Origin: JACPHD01 sp964431805 | GTDB taxonomy: Bacteria; Patescibacteriota; Patescibacteriia; Patescibacteriales; GWC2-42-12 | Reading direction: 5' to 3' | Length of the DNA: 14,427 bases | Assembly: GCA_964431805.1 (NCBI GenBank) | Contig: CAYSKV010000016.1 | Span: 1 to 14,427 of the forward strand | Shown here: positions 8,089 through 14,427 of the stretch, in pieces | Layout: the number at the start of each line of letters is the position of its first letter | Numbering within the stretch: the first letter of the stretch is position 1 | Made by a program: the position numbers and the translations under genes | The notes under the pieces: model-generated | The model's database searches: none | What the model saw: the letters and a program-made list of their open reading frames with translations, nothing else | What the model was told of the DNA's origin: nothing

Positions 8089-10325
8089 GAAATATATATA
8101 TACCACAAAAAGAAAAAAAAATTCCTTGTAGTGTCGGTATTTTAACTTATAATTCAGCCGCTACACTTGAACGGTGCTTAAAAAGTCTGAACGGATTTGA
8201 TGAAATAATTGTCGCTGACGGCGGAAGCTCCGACGCAACTATAGAAATAGCGGAAAAATATGGCTGCAGAATAATTAAACAAAGCAACCCCGGTCATTCA
8301 ATAAACGATTTCAGTCTTGAACGAAATAGGCTTATTAATGCATCATCTAATGACTGGTTTTTCTATATAGATTCCGATGAATATATTTCTCAAGAATTAA
8401 AAGATGAAATGCAAATAGTATGTTCAGAAAACAAAGAACCATATATTTATCGTGTTCCTTGGAAGATCGTAAACGCAGGCCTTTCAATCACGTATCGTTC
8501 CTTCAAAACATATTATCAGCATAGATTTTTTAACAAAAAATCTGGGGCGCTTTTTGATCCAGACAGAAAGATACACGAAAGAATTATTTTTGATAAAAAT
8601 ATCAACAAAATTGGTACTTTGAATGGATGTTGGTACGTTCCTCTAGATTCACAGCTTGTATTTTCTGAATATAAAAGGCGGGTTGATTATAGAATTCGCG
8701 TTATGGTTAAACAGCGTCCGCCGAAAAATTTATTACAGTTTTTGAGGAGAATTATTTATGACACGATAAAAAACTTAACAAAACAGGCAATCAAGTTTTT
8801 GTTTTTACGATTTCGTTACCCTTCAAGCGAACTCGTCCCGGCATACTACGAATTTTATAAGCTGTATTCGCAGGGGGTATCTATAAAGGAAAATACGCTA
8901 TCTTACTTTTCAAGTTTACGCCCCTTTTTTAAGACGGGCGCATATTTGGTGTCGTACACAACTCGTTCTGCGTGTCGCTTGTTTAATTCGAACCCGGAAG
9001 TCGTCGTTCTTATGTACCATTCAATTAACAGTTCTGTTCACAAGCTTTCTGTAAGACCTGAGCATTTCGAACGCCATATAAAATATCTTTCCAAAAAGAA
9101 ATTGGTAGCGCCACTCAAGGACGTTGTTTCATATGCAAAAGGAGAGAAAAGTCTGACAGCACACACGGTCGCCGTCACTTTCGATGATGGGTACAAAGAC
9201 TTCCAAACGACAGCGTTACCAATTCTTGAAAAATATAATATTCCGGCAACTATATTTGTGCCCTCAGATCTTTCGGTTAAGGCGGACCCTTATGGTACAG
9301 AAAGATTAAGTGAAGAGGACATAAGATCGTTTTCCAAATCCGCGCTAATTACAATTGGGTCACACTCCAAGTCCCACACGAAGTTTACGGAAATATCATA
9401 TGACCAAATAAAACGTGAGTTATTAGAGTCCGCAGATTCTCTACAGGCGCTTTGTGGCGAGCGCCCATTTTTCTTTACGTATCCTTTTGGCGCGCGCTCT
9501 ATAGATGCAGAGCGTGCCGTCAAGGAAATGGGCTATAGCGCCGCATTTGGAATCACAGAAGGTCTTATCCACCCAGGAGATGACCTGTTTAGACTAAAAC
9601 GGATACAGGTGGATGGAACAATGAATTTCTTCATGTTTCGCGCGAGACTTACTTCAGCTGTAGAACTGAACCGCAAGATAGTTGATACCTTTCGTATAAA
9701 AATGAAGAAATTCATCAGCAGATGTTTTAACTTTCTTATTAGATTAATAAGAAGGGAAGATGTCGCCCTTGTTTTTCAGAGCAAGGAGAAATGGGATAAT
9801 CAATTCGCAAACGGCGCTTGGGATAGGTTGACTTCTGGGCTTCCAAATACTAAAGAGGTTGCTAAATTGATTACGGATTATTCCAACGGCGCTGAGCGCC
9901 CAATTAGTATCATAGATGTTGGCTGTGGTAATGGTGGGTTAGCAAAATGCGTGGTCAATAATCCAAATATTGAATATACCGGCATGGACATATCCGACAC
10001 AGCCTTATCTATTTGCAAAAATTCACGCGAATGGCCAAAAGGATATAGGTTTATTAGTTGTGACGCGGAGAACCCTCCAGATTATTTAGGCACTTTCGAC
10101 ATAATGGTCTTTAATGAAGTTTTTTTCTACATAAATCCAGACACTGCGTTAAAGAAGTACAAGAAACACTCGTCAAGCAATTCGCTTGTAATAATATCAA
10201 TTACAAGATCATGGAGGACCCCATTTTTGTTTTATAGGATAAGTCGTTCTGTAAAGATACAGAAAAAAATAATTGTTAAAGATAAGAATCTTTGTTGGGA
10301 TATCGTGACAGGAAAATTTGTCTGA
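8076..10325 (+). CDS. Three-domain protein: GT2 glycosyltransferase, NodB polysaccharide deacetylase, SAM methyltransferase
   Basis: The 749 residues carry three enzyme domains. GT2 (about 18-200): GILTYNSAATL (21-31), the nucleotide-site DGGSSDAT (48-55) and the metal-binding D-x-D region YIDSDEYIS (97-105), resembling WaaE-like glycosyltransferases. A basic linker (about 200-300) precedes the NodB deacetylase domain (about 306-530): MYHSI (313-317), motif 1 VTFDDG (367-372) with the catalytic-base Asp and the metal-binding Asp, motif 2 H430-S-x-x-H434, and motif 3 FFTYPFG (466-472). Methyltransferase (about 565-749): motif I IIDVGCGNGG (612-621), MDIS (637-640) and FDIMVFNEVFFYI (674-686). 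All key residues look intact. The start ATG 8076 lies inside the previous gene; no better start precedes the GT2 strand. Base use is less AT-rich than in the upstream genes, suggesting transfer. It could transfer a sugar, then N-deacetylate and methylate, but the order and substrate are inferred. Confidence 0.87.
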   Translation: MQKIRNIYIPQKEKKIPCSVGILTYNSAATLERCLKSLNGFDEIIVADGGSSDATIEIAEKYGCRIIKQSNPGHSINDFSLERNRLINASSNDWFFYIDSDEYISQELKDEMQIVCSENKEPYIYRVPWKIVNAGLSITYRSFKTYYQHRFFNKKSGALFDPDRKIHERIIFDKNINKIGTLNGCWYVPLDSQLVFSEYKRRVDYRIRVMVKQRPPKNLLQFLRRIIYDTIKNLTKQAIKFLFLRFRYPSSELVPAYYEFYKLYSQGVSIKENTLSYFSSLRPFFKTGAYLVSYTTRSACRLFNSNPEVVVLMYHSINSSVHKLSVRPEHFERHIKYLSKKKLVAPLKDVVSYAKGEKSLTAHTVAVTFDDGYKDFQTTALPILEKYNIPATIFVPSDLSVKADPYGTERLSEEDIRSFSKSALITIGSHSKSHTKFTEISYDQIKRELLESADSLQALCGERPFFFTYPFGARSIDAERAVKEMGYSAAFGITEGLIHPGDDLFRLKRIQVDGTMNFFMFRARLTSAVELNRKIVDTFRIKMKKFISRCFNFLIRLIRREDVALVFQSKEKWDNQFANGAWDRLTSGLPNTKEVAKLITDYSNGAERPISIIDVGCGNGGLAKCVVNNPNIEYTGMDISDTALSICKNSREWPKGYRFISCDAENPPDYLGTFDIMVFNEVFFYINPDTALKKYKKHSSSNSLVIISITRSWRTPFLFYRISRSVKIQKKIIVKDKNLCWDIVTGKFV

Positions 10326-11031
10326 TAAGTCCGGACGTGATAAAATTACACCCATACTAATTATGCAATCAAAACAAGAAATCATCTCCAACGTCTTAGG
10401 AATAGCATCTCCAGACTGCAAAGTCGTGGTTGATATTGGATATTCGCAAAAAACAAACATCTTTTTGAAAAGATCTGGAGTCAGTGTCTATGGGGTTGAT
10501 TTAATGTATTCTGCCATACCAGAAGGGTATGACGGGGTTTATAAATGCGATCTAAACACGGACCCCCTTCCGTTCGGAAGCGCCAGCGTAGATGCGGTTA
10601 CAATGGGGTGTGTTTTGGCGCATGTTGCAAACCCGTTACGTGTTTTGTCTGAAATAAATCGCATTTTAAAACCAAAAGGAGTGCTAATCGTCTCTTCTCC
10701 AAATCCAAATTACTATTGGGAGACGATATTAAATATATTTTATAACTATTTCAAAAAGCGTGTTTCTAAAGCTAAGCATCTCGAACACTTCTTCGAATTT
10801 TCTAGATATACAATGCGCACTGTGGCTAACAGAACGGGATTCTTTGTGGAAAACGAAACAGGGTGTGGTTTCCACATAATAAAAACCCCTCTTACTTTAT
10901 CCGTACTAAATTACCCGGGGCTCGCATATGAAATCATCTATACTTTGCGCAAGATCGGTGAGCCAGAATCATACGCGACATTTGAAGGGAAGGATGGAAT
11001 TATCCAGATGCCGACGCAACTCTATCATTAG
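10318..11031 (+). CDS. SAM-dependent methyltransferase, type 11-like, with atypical motif I
   Basis: The 237-residue protein (from TTG 10318) shows the order of a methyltransferase-11 fold: strand VVVDIG (36-41), an acidic strand-2 end in VYGVDLMYS, DPLPFGSASVDAVTMGCVLAHV in the motif IV region, and INRILKPKGVLIVSSPNP in the motif V/VI region. The glycine-rich SAM loop is unusual: DIGYSQKTN instead of D-x-G-x-G-x-G. The start is uncertain. TTG 10318 has AGGA at 10310-10313, a short distance upstream, and overlaps the previous stop; ATG 10363 would remove 15 residues but has no Shine-Dalgarno. It ends tail-to-tail with the flippase, the two stop codons sharing bases 11028-11031. Base use matches the three-domain gene upstream, and the two probably moved together. 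The target is likely a sugar or the glycan end, by context only. Confidence 0.78.
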   Translation: MSDKSGRDKITPILIMQSKQEIISNVLGIASPDCKVVVDIGYSQKTNIFLKRSGVSVYGVDLMYSAIPEGYDGVYKCDLNTDPLPFGSASVDAVTMGCVLAHVANPLRVLSEINRILKPKGVLIVSSPNPNYYWETILNIFYNYFKKRVSKAKHLEHFFEFSRYTMRTVANRTGFFVENETGCGFHIIKTPLTLSVLNYPGLAYEIIYTLRKIGEPESYATFEGKDGIIQMPTQLYH

Positions 11032-12302
11032 GAAGGTGTCGTTATATGTTGTTTTTTTGAATAAAGCAAGATGATTGAAAGCGCAAAAGAAATAAAACTT
11101 GACGCAAGTTTTGCAAAAACCAAACCTATTAGTCCAAAGAACGCTGCCCCGACCAGTTGTATTATTAGCTGAATTACTGAGGATCCTATATTAAAGAAAT
11201 AGAGTCCTCGGATGTTGCCTTGTGCGGTTAATGCCGTTGAGAAGAGACCGCTAATAGAGGCAATTATCATAAAGGCATATATTTGAGAATATTTTATTGC
11301 CGCTTCATAGGTAGGGAATAGGTAGTGAAATATAAATGGAGCGAACACTATATAAACTACTGTGAGAACGGCCGCGCCAAAGATTACAATCCACACCCTT
11401 TTCCCGAGAGCAGAGCGTACTTCATCTGGACTTTTTTCAGACAGTTTAGGAAGTGCGGCAGACGGAAGGAATTTTAGGAGACTGGAAAGACGTTCTGGGA
11501 TTGCTGTAGCGAAACTGTATATGGCCAGATCAACAGCTCCCAAGTAATGAAAAGCGAAAACCATGTCTATTTGTGTGACGATTGCGCCGAACCAGCCCAT
11601 AGCGCTTAAGTGCTTGCCATATGAGATCGCAGACCTGTCGACGAGAGTATCTGGTTTATAAACACGAAGAGTTCTTTTATAAACAATGAAAAGCCCTATC
11701 GCTTGGGAAATTAGGTTCGCGAATAAAAGCACCAGCGCAATTTTGAAAAAGAATGATGCAAAAATCATTACAGCGTAAAACGGCAAATTCCAGCCGAGAC
11801 CATAAAGGTAGTTCGCGCGAAAATCTTTTTTGCCTTGTAAGAACGCCCCATATGTATTAAGCGTGTTGTTTAAGGGGACAAAGATTCCTATTAGTAAAAA
11901 TCCTGACCCAAGAACAAAGTTTTCATTTAAAAAATAATAAGTGCTTATTACGGTGGACACTATTATTGGGACCAAATTCCATTTAAACTGTACTGACATT
12001 GACTCTTTGAATGTTCCCTCGTATTTCTGAGCAACCGCGCGGGCCACTGCGCTGTTCATTCCCGTTAAAGTAATTGATCCTATTATTGCGCCGGCTGACA
12101 ATAAATATTGGTACGTTCCATAGACCTCTTTCGGCAGGGATCGCGCGAATACAATATACAGAATAAGAGAAAGGGCAGAAATGGTAATAGCGCCGAGGTT
12201 CAGCCACAGACCACTCTTGGCCAGATAAACCATATCTGTTTTCGTGTAACGCTCACTCCAGCGCAAGAAGTTATAAATTTTATTTTTTATTTTTTGTATC
12301 AT
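11028..12302 (-). CDS. Wzx-type oligosaccharide flippase (MOP superfamily)
   Basis: The 424-residue protein is almost wholly hydrophobic, with about 12 membrane segments visible as repeated blocks such as LGAITISALSLILYIVFA, VIFGAAVLTVVYIVFAPF and IGLVFAKLASSFISFALSII. The early segment ARSLPKEVYGTYQYLLSAG is the typical first loop of polysaccharide-flippase proteins, and GKHLSAMGWFGAIVTQIDMVF matches the central conserved region. The length is normal for Wzx. It would move the lipid-linked oligosaccharide from the inner to the outer face of the membrane. ATG at 12302 gives a charged amphipathic N-terminus (IQKIKNKIYNFLRW) before the first membrane segment. It lies 38 bases after the sugar transferase gene on the same strand and probably shares its promoter. 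Its codon use is like that of the genes at 8.1-11.0 kb and unlike the sugar transferase, so it seems part of the same acquired block. Confidence 0.88.
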   Translation of the reverse strand: MIQKIKNKIYNFLRWSERYTKTDMVYLAKSGLWLNLGAITISALSLILYIVFARSLPKEVYGTYQYLLSAGAIIGSITLTGMNSAVARAVAQKYEGTFKESMSVQFKWNLVPIIVSTVISTYYFLNENFVLGSGFLLIGIFVPLNNTLNTYGAFLQGKKDFRANYLYGLGWNLPFYAVMIFASFFFKIALVLLFANLISQAIGLFIVYKRTLRVYKPDTLVDRSAISYGKHLSAMGWFGAIVTQIDMVFAFHYLGAVDLAIYSFATAIPERLSSLLKFLPSAALPKLSEKSPDEVRSALGKRVWIVIFGAAVLTVVYIVFAPFIFHYLFPTYEAAIKYSQIYAFMIIASISGLFSTALTAQGNIRGLYFFNIGSSVIQLIIQLVGAAFFGLIGLVFAKLASSFISFALSIILLYSKKQHITTPS

Positions 12303-12314
12303 GAATTTATCTTC

Positions 12315-12334
12315 ACACTTAATATGCTAAGTGT
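12315..12334 (-). repeat. Small inverted repeat between sugar transferase and flippase genes
   Basis: ACACTTA at 12315-12321 is exactly reverse-complementary to TAAGTGT at 12328-12334, with a 6-base spacer. It fills most of the 38-base gap within the minus-strand unit. There is no T-run after it on the minus strand, so full termination is not expected; it could be a weak pause or mRNA-stability hairpin, or mark the cassette junction. A 7-bp dyad in AT-rich DNA may also be chance. Confidence 0.4.
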
Positions 12335-12340
12335 TTGTCT

Positions 12341-13681
12341 TTACATTCCTTGACGAGACATCACCGTGGCGATGGTTTTTAAAATAATCGTTAGATCTAA
12401 AAATAAAGATCTGTTTTTTATATAGAAGAGATCGTATTGTAATTTTTTAAAACTGTCTTCTTTTGACGGTGAATGATATTCGCCTGAGATTTGATCCGAA
12501 CCGGTCAGGCCGGGTTTTACTAAAGTTCTTTGACCGTAAAAGGGGATTTGCTTTTCAAGCTCAAGCGCTAATTCCGGGCGTTCTGGACGCGGTCCGACGA
12601 AGCTCATTTCGCCTTTTAAAATATTTATTACCTGGGGCAATTCGTCAATTCTGGTTTTTCTTAGGATGTTGCCGAATTTAGTAATTCGCGAATCATTCGC
12701 TCTAGTTGGCGCGTAGTCATTATTTTCCTGCTTCATGGTTCGGAATTTTATTAGTTTAAATATTTTATTATTTTGTCCGGCTCGGTTCATAATAAAAAAT
12801 ATCGGTCCGGAGCTTTCTAATTTAATTATGATAGCGATAATCAGCCAGAAGGGAAGAGTTATGATAAAAATTATTAAAGCTAAAATAAAGTCATAAATTA
12901 TTTTTAAGCGGTTAAACCAAATTTTATTGTTTTCATTTAAATTTTCTAAAAACCACATTTGGTTTAAATTATCTAGCGGAACTTTACCGGTAATAGTTTC
13001 ATAAAAATTAGGCAGGCTTACATAATTTATTTTATAGCGCAAGCAATTAAATAAAACGGTTCTTAAATTTTCTGATTGATGCGGATCGCTTGATAAAATT
13101 ATAGTGTCTAATTTATTTTCGGCTATTAATTTTTCAAGGTCAGATATCGGCTCGGTTCCGGTTTGGACTCTATCATCAACAATAAAACTTAGATTATAAC
13201 CTAGGTGCGGTTTTTGCTTAAATTCATTTACAATTTCCGCCACTAAATTATTATAGCCGACGATGCCAATATTTTTTTTAGGTAAGTATGATTTTAATGA
13301 CCAATTATAAAAATGGCGCCAAGCATAAAAAATGATCGCAAAAACTATAATATATATTAATAAATTAGTTTTTGGCGCTATGCCTATTTGCGGCATTAAA
13401 TAAAAGAAAGCCAGCGAGGTTAGGCCAGCTATAACTAGCGCGCGTCCGCTTGATTGGTAAAATTTTAAATTATTTACGGCTAAATTTAGACTATAAAGGT
13501 TAGAAATATAAAAAATAACCAGCCATAAAATAAAAATAACTGTAAACGGCCAGAAATGCGCCACCCAGGTTTCAGTCTTGTAATTATCAAAATATCTAAT
13601 TATTAAGGTTAGATATAAAGAAAAATAGAGGACGATTATGTCTCCGCCTAGTAAAATAAGTTTTTTAAGTTTGTTATTCAT
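12341..13681 (-). CDS. Polyprenyl-phosphate sugar-1-phosphate transferase (exopolysaccharide initiating enzyme, WbaP/WcaJ-like)
   Basis: The 446-residue membrane protein starts the glycan by moving a sugar-1-phosphate from a nucleotide sugar to the polyprenyl-phosphate carrier. Four membrane segments lie at about 8-28, 44-62, 81-98 and 106-122. They are followed by a Rossmann-like CoA-binding-3 domain (NIGIVGYNN, 137-145; to about 245), a membrane-associated helix (262-287) and the catalytic sugar-transferase domain. The catalytic part shows KFRTM (312-316), the Asp-Glu pair D346/E347 in RIDELPQVINILKGEMSFVG, GPRPERPE (363-370), KPGLTGSDQISG (389-400) and the C-terminal YDLFYIKNRSLFLDL (416-430). 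The length is typical of the large initiating enzymes. It is expressed from a clear promoter whose predicted start point falls at the ATG. The sugar (Glc, Gal, or an N-acetyl- or diacetamido-sugar) cannot be read. The partner flippase lies downstream. Confidence 0.93.
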   Translation of the reverse strand: MNNKLKKLILLGGDIIVLYFSLYLTLIIRYFDNYKTETWVAHFWPFTVIFILWLVIFYISNLYSLNLAVNNLKFYQSSGRALVIAGLTSLAFFYLMPQIGIAPKTNLLIYIIVFAIIFYAWRHFYNWSLKSYLPKKNIGIVGYNNLVAEIVNEFKQKPHLGYNLSFIVDDRVQTGTEPISDLEKLIAENKLDTIILSSDPHQSENLRTVLFNCLRYKINYVSLPNFYETITGKVPLDNLNQMWFLENLNENNKIWFNRLKIIYDFILALIIFIITLPFWLIIAIIIKLESSGPIFFIMNRAGQNNKIFKLIKFRTMKQENNDYAPTRANDSRITKFGNILRKTRIDELPQVINILKGEMSFVGPRPERPELALELEKQIPFYGQRTLVKPGLTGSDQISGEYHSPSKEDSFKKLQYDLFYIKNRSLFLDLTIILKTIATVMSRQGM

Positions 13682-13687
13682 GTGATT

Positions 13688-13717
13688 ATTATACTAATAT
13701 TCGCCTGTAAAAGTCAA
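13688..13717 (-). promoter_or_regulatory. Sigma-70-type promoter for the sugar transferase/flippase unit, leaderless
   Basis: On the minus strand, TTGACT (13717-13712) and TATAAT (13693-13688) are separated by 18 bases. Only six bases lie between the -10 box and the ATG at 13681, so transcription should begin at or next to the A of the start codon, giving an mRNA without a 5' leader. There is no Shine-Dalgarno. Confidence 0.75.
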
Positions 13718-13877
13718 CTTTTTGTATACTTTTTATTCTTGCTTGTTAGTTAAAATTTTCGCTCCGCTTAGGGTCGCTTTTTTAGAAAAAAATAAATATT
13801 ATCTATTTATTATATATTCATTTAAACATTTTTTTACTCCATCTATTATATTTTACATCCGCGACGCTTCGCTAGGA

Positions 13878-13903
13878 CTTACTTTTTATGACTAAAAAGT
13901 AAG
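13878..13903. repeat. Perfect 11-bp hairpin in an intergenic repeat-like element
   Basis: CTTACTTTTTA (13878-13888) and TAAAAAGTAAG (13893-13903) form an 11-bp perfect stem with the 4-base loop TGAC. The preceding CGCTTCGCTAGGA and the following CAAAAAGTCTCGGGGG give the look of the palindromic intergenic repeats common in AT-rich genomes of Bacteroidetes and some CPR bacteria (my recollection, not a search). It lies between two divergent promoters, where a gene terminator is not expected. Confidence 0.6.
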
Positions 13904-13911
13904 CAAAAAGT

Positions 13912-13996
13912 CTCGGGGGTTTCCGATTGGCTATCTAACTGATTAGTCTCTGTGCTGTAAGCCTTGGCGCCAACTCCAACCCCCAAGCCCCCTTGG
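13912..13996. other. GC-rich block with inverted segments, possible structured RNA or repeat
   Basis: This block is far more GC-rich than its surroundings. GGGGGTT (13915-13921) can pair with AACCCCC (13978-13984), closing a 70-base structure. Inside lies the perfect palindrome TTGGCGCCAA, and just outside CCAAG-CCCC-CTTGG (13983-13996) can form a 5-bp hairpin that competes with the large stem. No known RNA family signature is seen, including the SRP RNA core or tmRNA. It may be the second half of the same repeat element as the hairpin at 13878-13903. Confidence 0.35.
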
Positions 13997-14028
13997 TGAT
14001 TTTGAATTGTATTTTAGTGTTTGTTATT

Positions 14029-14057
14029 TTGACTAGCAAGTCTTATTAGGCTATAAT
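14029..14057 (+). promoter_or_regulatory. Sigma-70-type promoter for holB, leaderless
   Basis: TTGACT (14029-14034) and a perfect TATAAT (14052-14057) are separated by 17 bases, the optimal spacing. The ATG of holB begins seven bases after the last base of the -10 box (14064), so the expected transcription start coincides with the start codon and the mRNA would be leaderless. Confidence 0.8.
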
Positions 14058-14063
14058 TTGTAT

Positions 14064-14427
14064 ATGGAAAAAAGCAATATAAAATCGAACTGGCCCCTAA
14101 TCGGTAATGGTCATATTTTTGAATTTTTATCTAAAAGTTTGGCTAAAAAAAATATTTCTGGCAGCTATATTTTTACCGGACCGGCTAATTTAGGCAAAAC
14201 CACGGCCGCTAATTGGTTCGCGCAAAGTTTAGTTTGTAGCGACGCCGATAGCTCAAGAAAGCCTTGCGGTAAATGCTCGTCTTGTTTAGAGGCTAAAAAA
14301 AATATTCATAGCGATATTTATTTAATTAAAAAAGAACCAGATAAAAAAAATATTTCCGTTGATCAGGTAAGGGATTTTATTAGAAGTTTAAGCATGAGTT
14401 CATTTTTAAATTCTTATAAAATCGGAA
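14064..14427 (+). CDS. holB: DNA polymerase III delta' subunit, N-terminal part (cut by window end)
   Basis: The first 121 codons of an AAA+ clamp-loader subunit are present; the frame stays open to the last base. After a short lead (NWPLIGNGHIFEFL, the usual 'IIGH' helix) comes the strand YIFTGPANLGKT with Walker A at residues 39-46, then a four-cysteine zinc module C58, C68, C71, C74 (PCGKCSSC). HSDIYLI and ISVDQVRDFIRSL (97-109) match the delta' pattern HpDl...I.idqIRel. DnaX (tau/gamma) shares the zinc module but normally begins with a YRP-x-x-F segment, absent here, so delta' is preferred. In the clamp loader it helps place the sliding clamp on primed DNA. It is a housekeeping gene and marks the edge of the glycan locus. 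Initiation is probably leaderless at ATG 14064. Confidence 0.85.
   Translation, partial: MEKSNIKSNWPLIGNGHIFEFLSKSLAKKNISGSYIFTGPANLGKTTAANWFAQSLVCSDADSSRKPCGKCSSCLEAKKNIHSDIYLIKKEPDKKNISVDQVRDFIRSLSMSSFLNSYKIG

Larger units (their letters stand above)
13682..14063. other. Divergent intergenic region with two promoters and a repeat element
   Basis: These 382 bases separate the minus-strand glycan unit from the plus-strand holB gene. The ends hold the two outward-facing promoters. The middle carries an AT-rich stretch (about 13780-13850), a hairpin, and a GC-rich block (about 13912-13996). I find no open reading frame with family features, and no tRNA or rRNA signature. Two related short segments, at 13760-13775 and 13865-13879 (CGCTCCGCTTAGGGTC and CGCTTCGCTAGGACT), form an imperfect direct repeat. 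Confidence 0.6.

Noticed and set aside
9290..9715. Minus-strand open frames opposite the NodB domain
   Set aside because: The plus strand shows intact deacetylase motifs across the same bases; the antisense frames are explained by that coding constraint.
11362..11547. Plus-strand open frame inside the flippase
   Set aside because: The opposite strand encodes a full flippase with regular membrane segments; this frame has no recognisable features.
13760..13783. Intrinsic terminator from a GC-rich stretch followed by TTTTTT
   Set aside because: The bases before the T-run contain repeated CGCT but no stem of useful length, and no plus-strand gene ends here.
13912..13996. G-quadruplex on the minus strand
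   Set aside because: There are only two long G-runs followed by GG pairs, so at most a weak two-layer structure; the inverted segments explain the block equally well.
13682..14063. tRNA, SRP RNA or tmRNA gene in the large intergenic region
   Set aside because: I found no cloverleaf with a TTC-type arm, no SRP core motif and no tmRNA tag reading frame.
1..14427. Alternative genetic code with UGA read as glycine
   Set aside because: TGA ends several genes exactly at domain ends and within stop-start overlaps, so it functions as a stop.
1..14427. CRISPR array, insertion sequence or transposase
   Set aside because: No regularly spaced direct repeats and no transposase or integrase motifs are present, including at the edges of the compositional block.

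Overview
The window is AT-rich bacterial chromosomal DNA carrying most of a surface-polysaccharide biosynthesis locus, followed by the start of a DNA-replication gene. Several traits suggest a Candidate Phyla Radiation (Patescibacteria) genome or a similarly small, AT-rich bacterium: very low GC in most genes, runs of Lys/Asn/Ile/Leu(TTA) codons, tightly packed and overlapping genes, almost no Shine-Dalgarno sequences, and two promoters placed as for leaderless mRNAs. TGA ends several clear genes (3180-3182, 4247-4249, 6038-6040, 10323-10325), so UGA is a stop here; this excludes the Gly-UGA code of Gracilibacteria/Absconditabacteria. The taxonomic call is an inference from style, not from a marker gene.

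Layout, plus strand 65-11031: UDP-glucuronate decarboxylase; a double GT4 glycosyltransferase in one reading frame; two single GT4 glycosyltransferases; a SAM methyltransferase; a P-loop small-molecule kinase-like protein; a shortened asparagine-synthetase-like protein; a three-domain GT2/NodB deacetylase/methyltransferase protein; and a further SAM methyltransferase. All are separated by 12 bases or fewer, or overlap, so they probably form one transcription unit. Minus strand 13681-11028: a polyprenyl-phosphate sugar-1-phosphate transferase followed by a Wzx-type flippase. The two units converge and overlap tail-to-tail by 4 bases at 11028-11031. A 382-base region (13682-14063) with two divergent promoters and a composite repeat/hairpin element separates the locus from a partial holB (DNA polymerase III delta') gene.

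Working model (inference from families): the membrane sugar-1-phosphate transferase starts a glycan on a lipid carrier. Five glycosyltransferase domains of the GT4 and GT2 types extend it, partly with UDP-xylose supplied by the decarboxylase. Methyltransferases, a deacetylase domain, a kinase-like protein and an amidotransferase-like protein decorate it, and the flippase moves it across the membrane. No Wzy polymerase, Wzz chain-length regulator or ABC transporter is visible; these may lie elsewhere or the product may be a short oligosaccharide.

From about 8.1 kb to 12.3 kb (the three-domain protein, the second methyltransferase and the flippase) base composition and codon choice differ clearly from the neighbours on both sides: more GC, with many CTT/CTC/CTG leucine codons instead of TTA. 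This block looks like a separately acquired cassette inside an older locus.
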